A stretch of 64,000 bases of DNA from the NCBI GenBank assembly GCA_002151545.1, contig CP021237.1, positions 4,464,001 through 4,528,000 on the forward strand, in the 5' to 3' direction. The notes beneath the pieces were generated by a model, which saw only the letters and a list, made by a program, of their open reading frames with translations, did not search any database and was not told where the DNA came from. This stretch comes from Sphingobacteriaceae bacterium GW460-11-11-14-LB5 (GTDB lineage: Bacteria; Bacteroidota; Bacteroidia; Sphingobacteriales; Sphingobacteriaceae). Of this stretch, positions 8,564-15,969 are shown in pieces. Numbering within the stretch: the stretch's first letter is position 1; the number at the start of each line of letters is the position of its first letter. The translations under genes and the position numbers were made by a program.

Positions 8564-10117
8564 TTAACAACCACGTTTCGAAAAGGCAACAAAGCCATCT
8601 AAAATCAGATTGCTGATTTTTCGGATATTTTTCTCCTTATTAATGTAATCAAGGGTCTTACTGTTGGATATATTGCCAAGCTCGATTAAAACTGCAGGCA
8701 CTTTAGATTCACGGAGTAATAAAAGGTTTGCATTTTTTAACGAATCTCTTACTTCCATTCCTTTAAGCTGCTTTAAATTGCTTAAAATTCCGGCACCCAG
8801 GTCTTCCGCTGTTTTAATATTGCTGTTCAGTTTAGAAACATAAACCTCAATACCACCGAAAGGCACTGCTTCATTTGCAACTGCTGCATTATGATGGATG
8901 GAAATAAATGCCATAGCCTCTTGTTTAGGCAAACGATCGCGAAGTGAGATAAATTCATCAGAAGTTCTCGTCAATACAACTTTAATCCCTCTTTTTTCTG
9001 CTTCTTCTTTAATGATTTTTACTGCCCTTAGATTCAGGTCTTTTTCCTTTTGACCATCCAGGGCGCTTACAGCTCCATCTTTCCCACCATGGCCGGCATC
9101 AATAACCAATATAGGTTCTACTTCATTAAAAGCAGGGTTTGGATTAACCTTAATCGTGCTGTTTAAGTAATTCATGGCATAAACATTTGGCTTTATCGGT
9201 GCATCTGCCGAGGCCTGTTTCCCATCCAATGTTTTCTCAACAATAATTTCTTTGCGGTTTATAAATGCCATGCAGCAAATCATTAAAACCGGAATAATGC
9301 CTAAATAAACAAGCTTTTGCAGCTTTGCGTTTGGTTCTTTGTACAACATCATGATTCTATTTTTTAGTGGAAGTTTACTAAAACTATTAATGGCTAATTT
9401 TTTAGCTGGCATAGCCAGATTTAAAAGTAAAGAAGCATAAACCTTCTTATCTGCAACTTTAGAAGTTTCACGGTCGGCCAGAAATTCGTGGTTATGATCA
9501 ATGGCATTCCGCCAAAAATAAATAATGGGGTTAAACCAGAGGACTGCAGTTACGAGGTTAACTAAAAGTTTATCGAAAGCATGCCACTGTTTTACGTGGA
9601 TCGATTCGTGTTTAATCACCAGGTTCTTCTCTTCCAACTGTAACGAGTCGTCGACAATAATCTGGTTAAAAAAAGAGCAGTTTTTTATGGTTGATTTACC
9701 ATCGACCAAGATTACAGCTCCATTTCTATCTATCGCATGTTTGCGCAATTGAATCTGGATGCGTACCATCATCAAAAGCATTCTAAAAACAAGGGCGGCC
9801 AGAATTAAACAATAACCATACATCACTAGCTGGTTCCAGTTTATGTTAGTGTTAGTAGCATTGCCTTCATCTGCAAAATCCTGCTCTACAAAACCATCAT
9901 TACTATACGCTATTTTTGAGGGAATCTCCTGACTGGCTACTGTTACTTCGTGGCGATTTTCGATGGTCACTGCCGGGATGCTAAAACTCAATACCAGCAT
10001 CATTAATAAATAAGCACGGTTCAGGTTAAAAAACGTGAGTTTAGCCAGCAAGAACTGATAGGCCGCAAAGAAGATTACGGTACAGGCCGAAACCTTTAAT
10101 AAGTAAATTAAAATCAT
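8564..10117 (-). CDS. M56 membrane metallopeptidase fused to an N-acetylmuramoyl-L-alanine amidase (Amidase_3)
   Basis: A 517-residue fusion. Residues 1-290 are an M56/BlaR1-like sensor peptidase: helices near 5-25, 35-50, 95-118 and 268-285, zinc motif HESIH at 170-174 and the third ligand region HEFLADRE at 210-217. Residues 335-515 are a zinc amidase of the Amidase_3 family: VIDAGHGGKDG with His343, EKDLNL with Glu358, SIHHNA with His408, and VLIELGNISN with Glu479 as the expected catalytic acid. The amidase part would lie in the periplasm and cleave the bond between muramic acid and the stem peptide. The start overlaps the repressor stop by 4 bp (ATGA), so the two are translationally coupled. 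Both catalytic sites look intact. Confidence 0.88.
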   Translation of the reverse strand: MILIYLLKVSACTVIFFAAYQFLLAKLTFFNLNRAYLLMMLVLSFSIPAVTIENRHEVTVASQEIPSKIAYSNDGFVEQDFADEGNATNTNINWNQLVMYGYCLILAALVFRMLLMMVRIQIQLRKHAIDRNGAVILVDGKSTIKNCSFFNQIIVDDSLQLEEKNLVIKHESIHVKQWHAFDKLLVNLVTAVLWFNPIIYFWRNAIDHNHEFLADRETSKVADKKVYASLLLNLAMPAKKLAINSFSKLPLKNRIMMLYKEPNAKLQKLVYLGIIPVLMICCMAFINRKEIIVEKTLDGKQASADAPIKPNVYAMNYLNSTIKVNPNPAFNEVEPILVIDAGHGGKDGAVSALDGQKEKDLNLRAVKIIKEEAEKRGIKVVLTRTSDEFISLRDRLPKQEAMAFISIHHNAAVANEAVPFGGIEVYVSKLNSNIKTAEDLGAGILSNLKQLKGMEVRDSLKNANLLLLRESKVPAVLIELGNISNSKTLDYINKEKNIRKISNLILDGFVAFSKRGC

Positions 10118-10488
10118 GACTTCGAATCCTGGTTAATGATTTTTTTAATTTCTTCTATATCTTTTTCACTTAGTTTTTCTTCTTTTACCATAAAAGATAA
10201 AAGACTGGTTGGAGAATTATCAAAATAACCTGAAAATAATTTTGAAAAGGTAGTTTTGGCATATTCATCTTTGGTAATCGACGGAAAGTATTCGTAGGTT
10301 TTTCCATAAGCCTTATAATTAACATAACCTTTCTTTTCTAAAAGCCTCACAATTGATGAGATGGTATTATAAGGTGGTTTAGGTTCTTCTTCCAGCTCAT
10401 CAATAATATCTTTCACAAATGCTTTTTGCAGTTTCCATAAAATCTGCATAATACGCTCTTCTGCTTTAGTTAATTCTTCCATACCCAA
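10114..10488 (-). CDS. BlaI/MecI/CopY-family transcriptional repressor
   Basis: A 124-residue winged-helix protein. It begins with the family pattern LTKAEERIMQILWKLQKAFVKDI and has the recognition region PPYNTISSIVRLLEKKGYV, followed by a C-terminal dimerisation part (residues 75-120). Members repress their own operon by binding a TACA-N-TGTA palindrome and are inactivated when the cognate M56 peptidase triggers their cleavage. It is the first gene of an operon with two M56 peptidases (10117 and 8551), and a palindrome of the expected type lies just upstream of its start. Which signal the system reads cannot be told from the sequence; beta-lactams are one possibility, but no beta-lactamase is nearby. 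Confidence 0.9.
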   Translation of the reverse strand: MGMEELTKAEERIMQILWKLQKAFVKDIIDELEEEPKPPYNTISSIVRLLEKKGYVNYKAYGKTYEYFPSITKDEYAKTTFSKLFSGYFDNSPTSLLSFMVKEEKLSEKDIEEIKKIINQDSKS

Positions 10489-10511
10489 ATCTATAACTTA
10501 CTTTTCAGTTT

Positions 10512-10533
10512 TACAACTAAAAAACAAGTTGTA
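10512..10533. promoter_or_regulatory. Candidate BlaI-type operator
   Basis: Perfect inverted repeat TACAACT - 8 bp - AGTTGTA, 24 bp upstream of the repressor start. The TACA/TGTA half-sites are those bound by BlaI/MecI regulators. A second palindrome, ACTGA-AAAA-TCAGT, lies at 10536-10549, and further AACTGA/TCAGTT half-sites lie near 10505 and 10563, so more than one dimer could bind. Confidence 0.6.
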
Positions 10534-10636
10534 TTACTGAAAAATCAGTTTAAAAAATTAATTAACTGATTTACAGATAAATAAAATACAAATTTCTTTT
10601 AATTAGCAAACGAAAAGATTGTAGTGATTGGCAACT

Positions 10637-10682
10637 GTAGCCCCGCCATTCGCTATAGCCCTCATAAAAAAATCGGGGCTAC
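10637..10682. repeat. REP-like palindrome at the left flank of the IS110 element
   Basis: Arms GTAGCCCCG (10637-10645) and CGGGGCTAC (10674-10682) close a 28-nt loop. It lies between the BlaI promoter region and the inferred left end of the insertion element, whose target side begins within 10 bp. REP-type palindromes are common insertion neighbours for this family. Confidence 0.6.
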
Positions 10683-10710
10683 CGCTGCTGTCCCTTAGGT
10701 TTGAGAAAGA

Positions 10711-10885
10711 TTATCAAAGAATTAAATTTGATAAAGGAAACCTTAAAAGCAGAGGTGAACTATGCTGCGATCCAGACTTACGATCTAGAACCTGTAACAG
10801 ACCTCTGCTTTTTAGTTGAACAAGAACCATATAGAATTTTAGTCTAGCGGACTATTAAGGGATTCAGTTTTATTCAACTTTAGGA
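10711..10885 (+). ncRNA. Candidate IS110 bridge RNA
   Basis: Three successive structures are seen. A 5' hairpin (TTATCAAA at 10711-10718 with TTTGATAA at 10727-10734) comes first. Then a 44-nt loop is closed by a perfect 12-bp stem (AAAAGCAGAGGT 10745-10756, ACCTCTGCTTTT 10801-10812). Last is a 52-nt loop closed by AGTTGAA (10814-10820) and TTCAACT (10873-10879). This is the 5' stem, target-binding loop and donor-binding loop order known for IS621/IS110 bridge RNAs. AACCTGTA (10789-10796) complements the right flank TACAGGTT (11965-11972). TAAGGGA (10856-10862) complements TCCCTTA (10691-10697). ATAGAAT (10831-10837) equals 11959-11965. Left target guide TGCTGCGAT (10763-10771) matches 6 of 9 bases of 10683-10691. 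Confidence 0.7.
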
Positions 10886-10911
10886 TTTCCATTTCACTTA
10901 ACCGTAAAGTT

Positions 10912-11910
10912 ATGAATTATGAACTATTTGTTGGAATAGATATTTCCAAATCAACCATCGATGTTGCTGTTGTTACACAGGCCTGTTTCGACAAACCCCT
11001 TCACCATGTTTTTAAGAACAGCTATGATGGCTTTGGCCTAATGCTGGAATGGCTTTCCATACATGGTATCGCGCCCAAGAAGGTTCTTTTCTGTTGCGAG
11101 CATACAGGTATTTATATCTGCCCCATAACCAACTTTATGCATGCAAATGATTTATCTATATGGGTTGAAAACGGGCTGCACATTAAGCGTTCCATTGGAC
11201 TTAAACGGGGGAAATCTGATAAGGCTGACGCACTGGCAATCGCAAGCTATGCTTTTTCAAATCAGCACAAAGCCCGTCCTTACCTCCTTCCTTCGGCAAC
11301 AAGCTCAAAACTCAAACACCTGCTGGCACACCGCGAACAGTTGGTAAGACACCAGACCTCTTTTAAATGCACTTGCTCAGAGCTTAAAGGATTTGATAGG
11401 GAGAACGCTGGCTATTGCATAGCCGATAGCCAGGAAATGCTTGCCCTTTACGCCGAACGGATAAAAAAGGTAGATATCGAGTTGGCAGCCTTAATAACAG
11501 AGGACCAGGAACTAAACGAACAGTTCAGCCTTGTGCAGAGCGTGCATGGGATCGGAAAGCAGACGGCTATGTTTATCCTGATCCATACTGAAGCCTTCGC
11601 TGCATTTTCAGACTACAGAAAGTTTGCGAGCTATTGTGGAATAGTCCCATTTCCACATAGCTCGGGGACGAGTATACGAGGGAGAAACCGGGTAAGCAAC
11701 CTCGCCAATAAAAAACTAAAGGCGTTACTGACCATGTGTGCGCTAAACACGATAAAAAAAGATAACGAATTCAAACGATACTATGATCGAAAAAAAGCTG
11801 AAGGAAAAAACGCTATGTGTGTACTGAATGTGATAAAAAATAAGCTACTGAGCAGAGCTTTTGCTGCTGTTAAAAGAGGTACGCCATACCTCCTGGAGCC
11901 TGCTGCATAA
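10912..11910 (+). CDS. IS110-family transposase (bridge-RNA-guided recombinase family)
   Basis: A 332-residue protein. The N-terminal RuvC-like DEDD domain shows Asp10 (VGIDISKSTIDVAV), Glu63 (CCEHTG), Asp103 and Asp106 (KRGKSDKADALAIA). A coiled or linker stretch covers about 130-200, then a helix-hairpin-helix-like VHGIGKQTA (211-219) leads into the C-terminal Tnp domain, with HSSGTSIRGRNR (249-260) carrying the serine expected to attack DNA (Ser250 or Ser251). Length and all motifs are normal, so the protein is probably active. Family knowledge: a tetramer uses a bridge RNA from the non-coding end to pair target and donor DNA. The ATG at 10912 follows the candidate RNA by about 30 bp. Confidence 0.93.
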   Translation: MNYELFVGIDISKSTIDVAVVTQACFDKPLHHVFKNSYDGFGLMLEWLSIHGIAPKKVLFCCEHTGIYICPITNFMHANDLSIWVENGLHIKRSIGLKRGKSDKADALAIASYAFSNQHKARPYLLPSATSSKLKHLLAHREQLVRHQTSFKCTCSELKGFDRENAGYCIADSQEMLALYAERIKKVDIELAALITEDQELNEQFSLVQSVHGIGKQTAMFILIHTEAFAAFSDYRKFASYCGIVPFPHSSGTSIRGRNRVSNLANKKLKALLTMCALNTIKKDNEFKRYYDRKKAEGKNAMCVLNVIKNKLLSRAFAAVKRGTPYLLEPAA

Positions 11911-12005
11911 ATCTAAAGTAATGCTTCTCAGAAAAAAAACTTTTTATTTGTATAAACCATAGAATACAGGTTTATTGAACAACGGTCTCTCACCATGGTG
12001 CAAAA

Positions 12006-12160
12006 CACCAAACGTTCCTAACGGAACGAAAAAAAAACATAATTTTTTTTCTACCCAAGAGCCGTCCCGATGGGACGTATATTCGCAGACCGTCCCATCG
12101 GGACGATTCCTGGGTAGCCAATTGTACGATTGGCGTTTCGTTCCCTAGGAACGTTTGGTG
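12006..12160. repeat. Nested compound palindrome (two inverted-repeat families, one inside the other)
   Basis: Outer arms 12006-12031 and 12136-12160 pair over about 24 of 26 positions (CACCAAACGTTCCTA, GAACGAAA). Inner arms 12051-12078 and 12090-12117 pair as well (CTACCCA, CGTCCCGATGGGACG). Each arm is itself a small palindrome (CGTTCC..GGAACG; CGTCCCxTCGGGACG). A third hairpin, CCAAT/ATTGG, lies at 12118-12133. There is no reading frame. The stretch from the IS end (11966) to the gene at 12465 holds this, a second REP-like palindrome at 12389-12413, and otherwise nothing recognised. Confidence 0.8.
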
Positions 12161-12388
12161 ATTAATCTAATATTTTTTACCGGATGGGATTTAAAATTCT
12201 AACTCCAAAGGTCAGGATTCTGACATGGGGTCAAAAGGCATCCATCCTTGCTACCCCAAACCCGGCAGCAGCGGGAGCGGGACTGATGCCCGCCACAAAA
12301 ACGGAACTGCTCATTTCCTAAAAACTGTTGTAATTGTTGAGCATAAATCTTTCCACGCCCCACTATGGCTAAAATATTGAATTTTAAA

Positions 12389-12413
12389 GATCCTTCACTA
12401 CGCTCAGGATGAC
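12389..12413. repeat. REP-like palindrome, GATCCTTCACTACGCTCAGGATGAC type
   Basis: Shares the ends GATCCT and AGGATGAC with the palindromes of the 3111-3990 array but has a different loop. It lies 52 bp past the stop of the DUF1345 gene on the minus strand and could double as its terminator, since TTTAAAAT follows on that strand. Confidence 0.6.
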
Positions 12414-12464
12414 AAAAAATAGCGGTATGATAGATTTCTTCTAGTTAGTCGGAATTTGAAATCC

Positions 12465-13133
12465 TTATTTGCTTAAGCCTGCCAATGCATTAATGGTTAA
12501 GGCTACAATAACCGTATTGAAGATAAAGGCGATTAAACTGTGCAGCAGTGATAGTCTTCTAATCTTTCGATCAGAAATTTCAACATCCGAAACCTGGAAA
12601 GTCATGCCCAGCACGAAAGAGAAATAAGCAAAATCGATAAAATCGGGTTCGTCATCACCAGGAAATTCCAGTCCGGCTCCTTTTTTATCAGTAGATTTCT
12701 TCTTATCGCCATAATAAAGGTGCGCATAACGCATGCTAAAGGTAGTGTGCACCAAAAACCACGACAAAAACATGCCTGCAATAGCCACGACCAGATCGAG
12801 CGGCTCGATATCTTTATTAATTAACAGCAGAATTACAGCGAGTAAACCTGCAAAGGTAGATACCACCACAATGGCAAAAATTTCGCCACGGGTTTCGTCC
12901 TGCATTTTGGCCTTCAGGTGTGTTTCAGCAGCAGAGGTATGAAAAAACATGTACCAATGGAGGGTAATCAGCATCAAACAAAACGCATCCCAACCCAACA
13001 TGATGTGCGTAAGCACACTCATTTCAATAAAAAGCGAAACCAAATAAAAAGCAATACCCGAAAATAAGCTAATCAACAAAATAAACATGGCTGATCGTTT
13101 CTGGATACCTGCTAACTTGGGTTCTACATTCAT
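12465..13133 (-). CDS. DUF1345 family integral membrane protein
   Basis: A 222-residue protein with about five membrane helices (near 18-38, 42-65, 88-108, 112-132 and 195-218) and the DUF1345 signature region around the second half (DFAYFSFVLGMTFQVSDVEI, followed by RRLSLLHSLIAFIFNTVIV). Its function is unknown; the family occurs widely as single inner-membrane proteins. It lies 3 bp downstream of the methyltransferase gene on the same strand, so the two are probably co-transcribed. Confidence 0.85.
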   Translation of the reverse strand: MNVEPKLAGIQKRSAMFILLISLFSGIAFYLVSLFIEMSVLTHIMLGWDAFCLMLITLHWYMFFHTSAAETHLKAKMQDETRGEIFAIVVVSTFAGLLAVILLLINKDIEPLDLVVAIAGMFLSWFLVHTTFSMRYAHLYYGDKKKSTDKKGAGLEFPGDDEPDFIDFAYFSFVLGMTFQVSDVEISDRKIRRLSLLHSLIAFIFNTVIVALTINALAGLSK

Positions 13134-13136
13134 TTT

Positions 13137-13919
13137 TTAAAATTTAAGCTTAAAGTGTTCCTTGGCCTGCCCTTTTTTAAAGTAAACCAAACCGATCCAG
13201 AACAAATCGACGGTTACGGTAACGTCAGGATGGTTTTTAATTTCTGCCCAGGCTTCTTTCATGCCATCGCTCCAATAAATATCGTCAAAAATCAGGAGCG
13301 AATCTTCATTAATTTTAGGCAAACACCATTTAAAGTAATTCAGGGTAGCATCTTTGCGGTGGTTACCATCAATGTAAACGAAATCTAAACTGGGCTGTTT
13401 GGCAATAATATCAGGCAGGATTAAATCAAAATTACCCACATGAAGTTCGATATTCTCTAAATTAAGTTCCTGGAAATTTTTCTTCGCCACTTCTGCCGTT
13501 TGCGGACAACCCTCTATCGTAATTACTTCGGTTTGCGGATCTGTCTTAGCCAGATAGGCCGTGGTAATACCCAAACAGGTACCCAATTCGATTGCACTTT
13601 TTGGATGTGTATTTTTTGCCAGGCGATAAATAAGCTTGGCCAGCCTCGGACTTTTTAACGCATTCTTGGCAATCTGACTTACTTTCTTTGTGCGGTTTTT
13701 ATTGAGGTGAGAACCCGCTCCAAGGTCTGTAACCGTGATTATCGAATCGTCATTAAAAAGTTTTTTTCGCTGTTCTTCTATGTTTTTGTATTCAGATTTG
13801 TCTGTAAAATCGTAAATTACCTCATCAGCGAGCTTGTACACGAATGGTGAGTGCGTTCCATGTCGGCTTTTTGCTGTTAAACGGTGTTTAAGGTAATCTG
13901 TAATAAATTGAAATAGCAT
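13137..13919 (-). CDS. Class I SAM-dependent methyltransferase (O-methyltransferase-like)
   Basis: About 260 residues when started at the Met in NIMLFQFI, eight residues inside the longest frame; two TAnnTTTG motifs lie just upstream of this start. A Rossmann-type methyltransferase core is visible in the second half: AIELGTCLGITTAYLAKTDP (SAM-binding glycine loop), EVITIEGCPQTAEVAKKNF (motif II acidic residue) and LDFVYIDGNHRKDATLNYF (an O-methyltransferase-like DGxHxY region). The N-terminal SRHGTHSPFVYKLADEVIYD is typical of a Bacteroidota subfamily. The substrate is unknown. Confidence 0.82.
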   Translation of the reverse strand: MLFQFITDYLKHRLTAKSRHGTHSPFVYKLADEVIYDFTDKSEYKNIEEQRKKLFNDDSIITVTDLGAGSHLNKNRTKKVSQIAKNALKSPRLAKLIYRLAKNTHPKSAIELGTCLGITTAYLAKTDPQTEVITIEGCPQTAEVAKKNFQELNLENIELHVGNFDLILPDIIAKQPSLDFVYIDGNHRKDATLNYFKWCLPKINEDSLLIFDDIYWSDGMKEAWAEIKNHPDVTVTVDLFWIGLVYFKKGQAKEHFKLKF

Positions 13920-13926
13920 AATATTG

Positions 13927-13953
13927 CAAAAGTAATTAAACACTGCAAACGTA
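13927..13953 (-). promoter_or_regulatory. Two stacked TAnnTTTG motifs upstream of the methyltransferase gene
   Basis: The minus strand reads TACTTTTG at 13934-13927 and TACGTTTG at 13953-13946. Both fit the Bacteroidota -7 element. They lie 7 and 26 bp upstream of the chosen start, so the inner one would give a nearly leaderless message. Confidence 0.4.
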
Positions 13954-13963
13954 GGTATGTTTT

Positions 13964-14827
13964 ATGGAAAATAACGCAGAGATAAGTGCTTTAGTAAAAC
14001 TGTTGGATGATCCTGACGAGGAAGTGTTCCATCATGTAGAGAAGAAACTGCTTGAATATGGCGGTGAGGTAGTACATTTTTTAGAAAATGCCTGGGAACA
14101 GTCTTTTGATGGCCTGTTGCAGGAGCGGATTGAAAATATTGTTCATCAGATCCAGTTTAAAACGGTTAAAGAAGATTTAAACTTATGGTATTTAAGTGGT
14201 GCTTTTGATTTATTGCAAGGTGCATTAATTATTAACCGGTACCAATACCCAGATTTAGATGAGCAAAAGGTAATTAACCAGCTGGAAGAAATTAAAAGAG
14301 ATATCTGGCTGGGGCTTCAATACGAAATGAGTTCGGTTGAAAAAGTAAAACTGATCAATCACGTTTTGTATCAACAATATGGTTTTGGGGGTAATACCAA
14401 AAATCACCACGATCCCCAAAATTCTTATTTAAACCAGGTGCTGGAAAGTAAAAAAGGCAACCAGATTTCGCTGGCCATCATCTATTCTACCCTGGCACAG
14501 AAATTAGATTTGCCTGTTTATGGGATCAATTTGCCGCAACACTTTATTTTGGGTTATATAGACGATAGCAAACAGGAAGGAAGCGAATATGGTGTGCTTT
14601 TTTACATCAATGCCTTTAACCGCGGTAACATCTTCGGCAAACATGATGTTGATCAGTTTCTGCGCCAGCTTAATTTAGAAGCCCTGCCCGAATATTACAG
14701 GCCATGTAGCAATACCGATATTATCCGCCGTGTAATCAGAAACCTGATTTCGGCATACGAAAACGCTGGTGCAACAGAAAAAGTTGCCGAACTAAACGAA
14801 TTACAAAATATTATTGCCGAAAAATAA
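13964..14827 (+). CDS. SirB1/transglutaminase-like superfamily protein
   Basis: A 287-residue soluble protein. The N-terminal third is helical and repeat-like (LVKLLDDPDEEVFHHVEKKL resembles a HEAT unit). The central part has the Transglut_core2/SirB1 features: NSYLNQVLESKKGNQISLAI, and LPVYGINLPQHFILGY where the His of QHF is conserved. The usual catalytic Cys of transglutaminases is replaced by Ser in GNQISLAII, as is common in SirB1-type proteins, so enzymatic activity is doubtful. It is divergent from the methyltransferase gene and 17 bp ahead of the chitinase gene. Confidence 0.8.
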   Translation: MENNAEISALVKLLDDPDEEVFHHVEKKLLEYGGEVVHFLENAWEQSFDGLLQERIENIVHQIQFKTVKEDLNLWYLSGAFDLLQGALIINRYQYPDLDEQKVINQLEEIKRDIWLGLQYEMSSVEKVKLINHVLYQQYGFGGNTKNHHDPQNSYLNQVLESKKGNQISLAIIYSTLAQKLDLPVYGINLPQHFILGYIDDSKQEGSEYGVLFYINAFNRGNIFGKHDVDQFLRQLNLEALPEYYRPCSNTDIIRRVIRNLISAYENAGATEKVAELNELQNIIAEK

Positions 14828-14844
14828 CCCTTTAATTTTAGCCC

Positions 14845-15969
14845 GTGCAGAAAAGAAACGCCAATTACCACACCATCACATTCAGAATGACTGCCTTGGT
14901 GATGTTGACACTACTGTTTAGTTTCCATGTAAAAGCGCAAAAAACAGTAAAACCTAATGTAATTGCATACTACACCGGGCAAAATACAGTAATAGATAGT
15001 TTCCCCATTGAAAAACTAAGTCACTTAATTTACAGTTTTGGACACTTAAAAGGCGATAGTTTAAACATTCGATCGGCAAAAGATTCTGCGCTGATTTCGA
15101 AGATGATCAGTTTAAAAAAGCGTAATCCCGATTTAAAGGTGATGATTGCCATGGGCGGCTGGAGTGCTTGTAAAAACTGCTCTGAAGTATTTAGCAGGGC
15201 CGATGGGCGAAAAACATTTGCTAAAACCACCAAAGAAATACTCGACTTTTTTCATGCTGATGGGATAGACATTGATTGGGAATACCCCGCTGTAGTGGGC
15301 TTCCCCGGGCATCGTTACACGGTAGAGGATAAACATAACTTCACCTTACTGATTAAAGAATTGCGCAAAAAACTAGGCAAAAAGGCCGAAATTAGTTTTG
15401 CTGCAGGCGGCACAAAAAACTGCATCGATTCTTGTTTCGAATGGGATAAAGTCATGCCACTGGTAAACCGGGTTAATGTAATGAGTTACGATCTGGTAAG
15501 CGGATATGCCACCCAAAGCGGCCATCATACCCCATTGTACGCTACCGCCCAACAAGCTTTATCAGGCGATTATGCGGTAAAAGCGCTGATCGATTTAGGT
15601 GTACCCGCACAAAAAATTGCATTAGGAGCAGCATTTTACGCCCGTATTTTCGAAAATACTACCGATGCAAACCAGGGTTTATACCAGCCGACCAAATTTT
15701 TAAGAGGTGTTTCTTTTAAAAACTTTACGAAACAATTTTCTGCTGAAAATGGCTATACCTACTATTGGGATGAGACAGCCAAAGCACCTTATTACTATAA
15801 CCAACAAACAAGGTATCTCGCCACTTTTGATGATCCTAAATCAATTTCATTAAAAACCAAATATGTTATCGACCAAAAATTAAATGGCATCATGTTTTGG
15901 GAGTTGACTGATGATGCTTATAGCAATGGACTACTGGATGTGATTGACAAAACGATAAAAGAATTATAA
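14845..15969 (+). CDS. Exported glycoside hydrolase family 18 (chitinase-like)
   Basis: A 374-residue secreted enzyme. A GTG start at 14845 is shown; an ATG at 14887 is also possible, and both leave a signal peptide ending near Ala31. The GH18 TIM barrel has the two hallmark motifs: LKVMIAMGGWSA (98-108) and the active-site DGIDIDWEYP (139-148, DxxDxDxE with Glu146 as acid). Later barrel residues NVMSYDLV and IMFWELTDD fit the substrate-binding Tyr and Trp. It has no carbohydrate-binding module and no type IX sorting domain. It probably attacks chitin or related N-acetylglucosamine polymers outside the cytoplasm. Its end overlaps the convergent CAP gene by 6 bp. Confidence 0.92.
   Translation: MQKRNANYHTITFRMTALVMLTLLFSFHVKAQKTVKPNVIAYYTGQNTVIDSFPIEKLSHLIYSFGHLKGDSLNIRSAKDSALISKMISLKKRNPDLKVMIAMGGWSACKNCSEVFSRADGRKTFAKTTKEILDFFHADGIDIDWEYPAVVGFPGHRYTVEDKHNFTLLIKELRKKLGKKAEISFAAGGTKNCIDSCFEWDKVMPLVNRVNVMSYDLVSGYATQSGHHTPLYATAQQALSGDYAVKALIDLGVPAQKIALGAAFYARIFENTTDANQGLYQPTKFLRGVSFKNFTKQFSAENGYTYYWDETAKAPYYYNQQTRYLATFDDPKSISLKTKYVIDQKLNGIMFWELTDDAYSNGLLDVIDKTIKEL

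Larger units (their letters stand above)
10692..11965 (+). mobile_element. IS110-family insertion sequence
   Basis: A single-gene element of about 1.27 kb. It holds a transposase gene of the DEDD/serine type and a structured non-coding left region of about 220 bp, with no terminal inverted repeats, which fits IS110. The ends were inferred from guide matches in the candidate bridge RNA. The left end abuts core GT at 10690-10691 and begins CCCTTAGG. The right end finishes ATAGA with core AT at 11964-11965. The outer boundary is therefore a prediction and could shift by a few bases. The element lies between the BlaI operon and a DUF1345 gene and disrupts no evident gene. Confidence 0.75.

Noticed and set aside
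10628..10819. 63-residue frame ahead of the IS110 transposase
   Set aside because: It crosses the REP palindrome, the inferred IS left end and the two hairpins of the candidate bridge RNA, so the RNA structure explains the sequence better.
12166..12388. Possible remnant gene after the nested palindrome
   Set aside because: No frame longer than a few dozen codons and no recognisable protein text on either strand.
10489..12464. Possible larger mobile island around the IS110 element
   Set aside because: No integrase, tRNA, direct repeats or cargo genes; only the single IS and REP-like repeats are seen.
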